From the NCBI GenBank assembly GCA_965603365.1, contig CBFDCR010000001.1:1-64000 (forward strand): a stretch of DNA of 64,000 nucleotides, written 5' to 3'. Under the pieces are notes generated by a model. The model did no database searches and was not told the DNA's origin. It saw only the letters and a program-made list of their open reading frames with translations. The DNA comes from JAHELQ01 sp965603365. GTDB lineage: Bacteria > Acidobacteriota > Aminicenantia > UBA2199. Every line of letters starts with the position of its first letter. The first letter of the stretch is position 1. Shown piece after piece: positions 60,787 through 64,000 of the stretch. Made by a program: the position numbers and the translations under genes.

Positions 60787-61755
60787 TTATTCAAGGCGCA
60801 ACCCGATATTTCTATCCCGGGCCTGGTGAAAATAGTAGGCTGCCATCGCCATATCAAACACCGCCATGCCCATGGGATTGAACAGGATCGGCTGTTCCAC
60901 GGGGTATTCGTTCATACAACGATGCACCACCACATCCACGATGGACCGGGTATCTTCTTTGTTTAAGCCTTTCTCTTTATGCAGCATTTCGATATCGGTC
61001 TTCTCCCGGCACACCTCCTCCCAATCGTCAACGATAATGGCATCCTTCACATAATCGTAGATATCCGTTTTGTAGTCCCGCAGCGAAACATTTAACTGCA
61101 AAGAGCCCTTCTTCGGTTCCCTGTCGATATAAGGAGCCTCCGACACCGTGCAGGCGATAAAAAAATCCGCCTCGAGATAAGCCTCCTGCCAGTTGTCGGT
61201 AATAACGATCTTTTCTTTCCCCATAAAATCAATGTCAGCCGGATTAATGCCCCTGATATCGTATAAAAAAACCTTTGCAATCTGCTCCCCAAATAACGCC
61301 ATACACATCTTAAAATGGTGCTGGCCGATGGGCCCCCAGCCGACTATGCCGAGATTTACATGTCGAAGGGGCCTGACTTCATTGTAGTATCGAATCATCA
61401 GGCCGGTCACCGAAGCGGTGCGAATCACACTCAACAGCGCCGTATTGATGACGGCTGTCGGTTCACCGGTGTCGGCATGGTTTAAAATAACAACGCTGTG
61501 GGCCCGGGGAATGCCTTTTTCGATATTGCCGGGAAAACTGGCGATCCATTTGATGCCGGCCACATTGATGTCCCCCCCCACAAATGCCGGCATGGCAATG
61601 ATCCGGTTCCTGGGGTCCCGGTACCTTAAATAGGGTTTAACCGGTTGAGCAAACTCGCCGCTGTGCAGACATCTCACCGCAGCTTCAGCCACCGTCACGG
61701 TTTCAAGCCAGGGAATTCCAATCTGCTGGACATGACTGGCATTCAAATAAATCAT
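60787..61755 (-). CDS. SbnB-like dehydrogenase for 2,3-diaminopropionate (ornithine cyclodeaminase family)
   Basis: 322 residues. RIIAMPAFVGGDINVAGIKWIASFPGNIEKGIPRAHSVVILN and the NAD-binding LGIVGWGPIGQHH are characteristic of the SbnB branch of the family. SbnB oxidatively cleaves N-(1-amino-1-carboxyethyl)-2-glutamate to give 2,3-diaminopropionate, a building block of siderophores and NRPS peptides. The partner enzyme SbnA is not in the window. It sits in a row of NRPS-related genes on the same strand. Confidence 0.85.
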   Translation of the reverse strand: MIYLNASHVQQIGIPWLETVTVAEAAVRCLHSGEFAQPVKPYLRYRDPRNRIIAMPAFVGGDINVAGIKWIASFPGNIEKGIPRAHSVVILNHADTGEPTAVINTALLSVIRTASVTGLMIRYYNEVRPLRHVNLGIVGWGPIGQHHFKMCMALFGEQIAKVFLYDIRGINPADIDFMGKEKIVITDNWQEAYLEADFFIACTVSEAPYIDREPKKGSLQLNVSLRDYKTDIYDYVKDAIIVDDWEEVCREKTDIEMLHKEKGLNKEDTRSIVDVVVHRCMNEYPVEQPILFNPMGMAVFDMAMAAYYFHQARDRNIGLRLE

Positions 61756-61812
61756 ATCACACTCTCCTTACTAAATCTGTACCGGAAGCCTTGCCCAATC
61801 CTCCCCCTGTAT

Positions 61813-62154
61813 TTATGAGGCCACGCAACTCCGGTATTTTCCAGGAGATGTGCCAAAATATTTTTTGAAAACAGCAATAAAATAGCCGGGAGTACAAAAT
61901 CCCAATCTCTCCGATAAATCCTTTATGGTTATTTGCCTGTCCTCTTTTAAAATTAAGGCAGAGCGAAAAATTTTTACCCTGAGTATCAGGTCCCCCAGGG
62001 AAATCTTTTTATCCATCATGAACTTTCGCGACAGATAAGAGGGGTTGACTTCAAAGTTGCTGGCTATTTTTTTGACCGTAAGGGCGGCCAGTTCCCCATC
62101 ATTTTGAAGCAGTACAAATTCAACCACCAGGTCTGACAAATTTTCTTTTCTCAT
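61813..62154 (-). CDS. AraC-family helix-turn-helix regulator (DNA-binding domain only)
   Basis: 113 residues. Two helix-turn-helix motifs: TVKKIASNFEVNPSYLSRKFM and TIKDLSERLGFCTPGYFIAVFKKYFGTSPGKYR. There is no N-terminal ligand domain, so it is a minimal form or a fragment. It is 57 bp upstream of the SbnB-like gene and likely regulates this biosynthetic operon. No strong ribosome-binding site was seen at ATG 62154. Confidence 0.87.
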   Translation of the reverse strand: MRKENLSDLVVEFVLLQNDGELAALTVKKIASNFEVNPSYLSRKFMMDKKISLGDLILRVKIFRSALILKEDRQITIKDLSERLGFCTPGYFIAVFKKYFGTSPGKYRSCVAS

Positions 62155-62433
62155 TTCAGCTTCACATTAATTTATGCTATTGTCTGGATCACAATCATAC
62201 ACCTGGCTATCTGCCTGAATGATCCATTTATTTTTGAAAACTCGGCTTAAGGCTCCGCCATTTCAATAAAACTTACAACATTGGCATTCTCTTTGGTGTG
62301 TCAATCACATTGCGCTGCGTGTTGAACAAATAATCCAGATAAGAAGATATACTATCATAAAGGGGATCACATTTCAACATTTGTATGCACCAAACATATT
62401 TAAGGCGTTGCCGCAGCGTTTTTTAGGCTGAGG

Positions 62434-62958
62434 CTAAATTTTTGGAAAAATTTTCCTCAGGACTTTAAAAGACTCGGGAAACAACTGATCAATCGTGATA
62501 TATCTCCATTCGGCATAAGCAATTTTCCAATTTTCCTGGATTTTCACCAATTCAAGGTTAAAGCGATAAAGCTGACCTGAGAATTTGATCAATCGCCTGA
62601 ACATCTTGGCCGCCCCACTGGATAGGGAGATCTCCACCTCCACTTCCGCTTCAAGCCCATGAATAAATACCACTTTGGTAGACAGCAGATGAAAGACGAT
62701 ATTTTGATAACGCTGGAAATATCGTTCCACCAGGTCTTCAATATCTTCCCTGGATCGATCTTCAAAATCGGAAAAATCTTCGGAAAGATAATGGACAAGA
62801 TTGGCGGTATTCTCCTGCTCCACCTGCCGGGCAATTTCCGCAAACATTTCCTCGATCCTATCCGCCTCGCTTTTTCCTTTACCGCAGTGGGAATGTACCA
62901 ACAAAATCGTCAACCATAAAATCAACAGCCAATGGCCTCTTTTGAGTTTATATTTCAC
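62434..62958 (-). CDS. Small lipoprotein with an NTF2-like domain (tentative)
   Basis: 174 residues. The N-terminus WLLILWLTILLVHSHC is a lipoprotein signal with Cys near 24. The rest (SREDIEDLVERYFQRYQNIVFHLLSTKVVFIHGLEAEVEVEI) has the helix-plus-sheet rhythm of NTF2/SnoaL-like (DUF4440-type) proteins. GTG 62958, with GGAGGG upstream, is preferred to the TTG at 62994 that would overlap the DUF362 gene. Role unknown. Confidence 0.65.
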   Translation of the reverse strand: MKYKLKRGHWLLILWLTILLVHSHCGKGKSEADRIEEMFAEIARQVEQENTANLVHYLSEDFSDFEDRSREDIEDLVERYFQRYQNIVFHLLSTKVVFIHGLEAEVEVEISLSSGAAKMFRRLIKFSGQLYRFNLELVKIQENWKIAYAEWRYITIDQLFPESFKVLRKIFPKI

Positions 62959-62986
62959 TATCCGCCATCCCTCCGTTTTCGCCGCT

Positions 62987-63892
62987 CTAATCAATCAAGA
63001 TATCCCCGGTATCGCCAATCTTGATCAATTTGATCCGATCCATGGCCGCGGTTCCCAGATGATGCCGGGTGTCTGCCAGGAAGATATGCTTTGGCGGGGG
63101 AAGCAGGGGGCGCTCCTCCCCAAAGAAGGCATTTCGCTTGTTCTGTAAAATCCGCACACCCACCGCATCCACCGCCACCGGATCAAAGCCCACCAGTATC
63201 CCATAGTATTTCCACAAATATCTGGGATTAAAATCATGGGGCCCGACCCCGTGAAACAGGGGCGTCAGCATCACCAACACATTTAAGCGGGTCTTGCCCT
63301 CAACCGCCGGCAGCTTCCAGAGGGTGGCCAGGTCGGCACAGGAATCGCCGTGATACTCATAGGGTTTTTGTACAAAGGTGATATAATTTTTGATGAGACT
63401 CCCCACCCCGGACCAATGATGGGTTCTCATGGGTCTGGTGTTGATTAAAGCCGTGGCCTTCAAAAAGAAATCATCTTTATAGATGCCCCGGTCCTGAATT
63501 TTTATATTTTCCGCCCCCACGCCGGCGTCAAGAAGCCGCCTCTTTATGGCCTCTTCTAACGGGGCAGGGGTGGGCAGAAAGTCCCATTCGTTGCTCTTGA
63601 CTCCCACCCTATCATGGGGCTTGACAATTTTTTTCCAGGCCTTGACCGGATCGCTCTCCTCCAGTAAGGCGGTCACCGCCGTATCCAGCATCTCCGATAT
63701 CACCTCATATTTCGCATTCCCCGACTTATCCAGAACCTCTCTATTCCTGATGAGAGCCACCGGGGTCTGACCGGTTTCCGACCAGGCTGCCTGCGGCGAG
63801 GTGAGAAACAGGGTACTGCCGGCAGCACCGATGGCGGTGATGGAAGACTTCTTTATAAATGCCCGACGGGTCATTCCCTTTTTTTTCTTCAT
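62987..63892 (-). CDS. Tat-exported DUF362 protein
   Basis: 301 residues. MTRRAFIKKSSITAIGAAGS is a twin-arginine signal. The body matches DUF362 (KPHDRVGVKSNEW, ALINTRPMRTHHWSGVGSLIKNYI, FNPRYLWKYYGILVGFDPVAVDAVG), often found with Fe-S proteins, but this one has almost no cysteines. ATG 63892 has GGGAGG eight bases upstream. It overlaps the preceding (mostly out-of-window) gene by 4 nt. Confidence 0.85.
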   Translation of the reverse strand: MKKKKGMTRRAFIKKSSITAIGAAGSTLFLTSPQAAWSETGQTPVALIRNREVLDKSGNAKYEVISEMLDTAVTALLEESDPVKAWKKIVKPHDRVGVKSNEWDFLPTPAPLEEAIKRRLLDAGVGAENIKIQDRGIYKDDFFLKATALINTRPMRTHHWSGVGSLIKNYITFVQKPYEYHGDSCADLATLWKLPAVEGKTRLNVLVMLTPLFHGVGPHDFNPRYLWKYYGILVGFDPVAVDAVGVRILQNKRNAFFGEERPLLPPPKHIFLADTRHHLGTAAMDRIKLIKIGDTGDILID

Positions 63893-64000
63893 GGCGCGAA
63901 CCTCCCATTTATTTTATCTTTTATAATCTTAAAGACCGCGGTGATGGTCTCTCTATCGGCGGCATTAAACATCGCCGTGATATACCGACCGAATTGGGCG
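63889..64000 (-). CDS. C-terminal end of an unidentified protein (partial)
   Basis: The last ~36 codons of a gene running off the right edge (AQFGRYITAMFNAADRETIT and onward, ending DKINGRFAP). It overlaps the DUF362 start by 4 nt (ATGA), so it belongs to the same operon. Too short to assign a family. Confidence 0.6.
   Translation of the reverse strand, partial: AQFGRYITAMFNAADRETITAVFKIIKDKINGRFAP

Noticed and set aside
62155..62433. Sigma-54 promoter for the right-hand biosynthetic block
   Set aside because: The best candidate (TTGGCATTCTCTTTGGT) is on the wrong strand and has GG instead of GC at -12.

Overview
The window is a bacterial chromosome segment of moderate GC content. The mix of genes suggests a member of the Acidobacteriota/Candidatus Aminicenantes lineage: large NRPS/PKS genes, paired M16 peptidases, beta-propeller lipoproteins, TPR-containing histidine kinases, PadR/HAAS pairs, DUF4143 ATPases and many decaying toxin-antitoxin genes. 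This assignment comes from gene content only; no rRNA or phylogenetic marker is present.

Layout. (1) 1-13558: a minus-strand assembly line. The NRPS (5838-11645: half C-A-PCP-C-A-PCP) overlaps a PKS-NRPS hybrid (KS-AT-KR-ACP-C, running off the left edge). A sigma-54-dependent activator gene lies immediately upstream, and the gap between them holds a near-consensus -24/-12 promoter and three copies of a 20-bp inverted repeat that look like its enhancer sites. (2) 14.1-16.5 kb: tRNA-Arg, a wrecked PIN-type toxin-antitoxin pair, an Rpn-family nuclease and two gene fragments. (3) 16.5-22.1 kb, plus strand: an esterase, then a tight operon of KamA-type radical SAM aminomutase, M20 peptidase and an ATP-grasp ligase fused to a degenerate M20 domain. 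This is the best candidate for an undescribed small-molecule pathway. (4) 22.2-24.4 kb: Fe-S aldo/keto reductase, HAAS membrane protein and PadR repressor. (5) 24.5-37.8 kb: two copies of a cassette (TPR histidine kinase, OmpR-type regulator, secreted protein of unknown function). The second copy is split by an inserted, oppositely oriented DUF4143 ATPase. An island of small toxin-antitoxin genes and repeats (29-32 kb) lies between the copies. (6) 38-49.3 kb: a second sigma-54 activator paralogous to the first, an ABC exporter operon, another DUF4143 ATPase, an MBL-fold hydrolase, a LolD-like ATPase and an M16 peptidase pair. (7) 49.4-55.2 kb: tRNA-Leu and mostly single housekeeping or unknown genes. 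(8) 55.2-64 kb, minus strand: a second biosynthetic block with S51 peptidase, type II thioesterase, serine hydrolase/cyclic-peptide ABC exporter fusion, Sfp-type phosphopantetheinyl transferase, SbnB-like enzyme for 2,3-diaminopropionate, AraC-type regulator, lipoprotein and a Tat-targeted DUF362 protein.

How they fit together. The two biosynthetic blocks could serve one product: the Sfp-type enzyme primes the carrier domains, the thioesterase edits them, the ABC fusion exports a peptide, and SbnB could supply a short diamino acid. The first adenylation domain has a Lys-like pocket, consistent with a diamino acid substrate. The PKS module after the NRPS would give a statine-like beta-hydroxy unit. 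The blocks are 44 kb apart, so the link is an inference.

Two non-genic themes recur. Degenerate 21-bp tandem repeats occur at three intergenic loci (14.7, 31.4 and 50.8 kb), and 8-bp YATTCCAW repeats at three others (26.0, 31.8 and 50.9 kb). Several small genes have promoters whose palindromic operators can be read directly.
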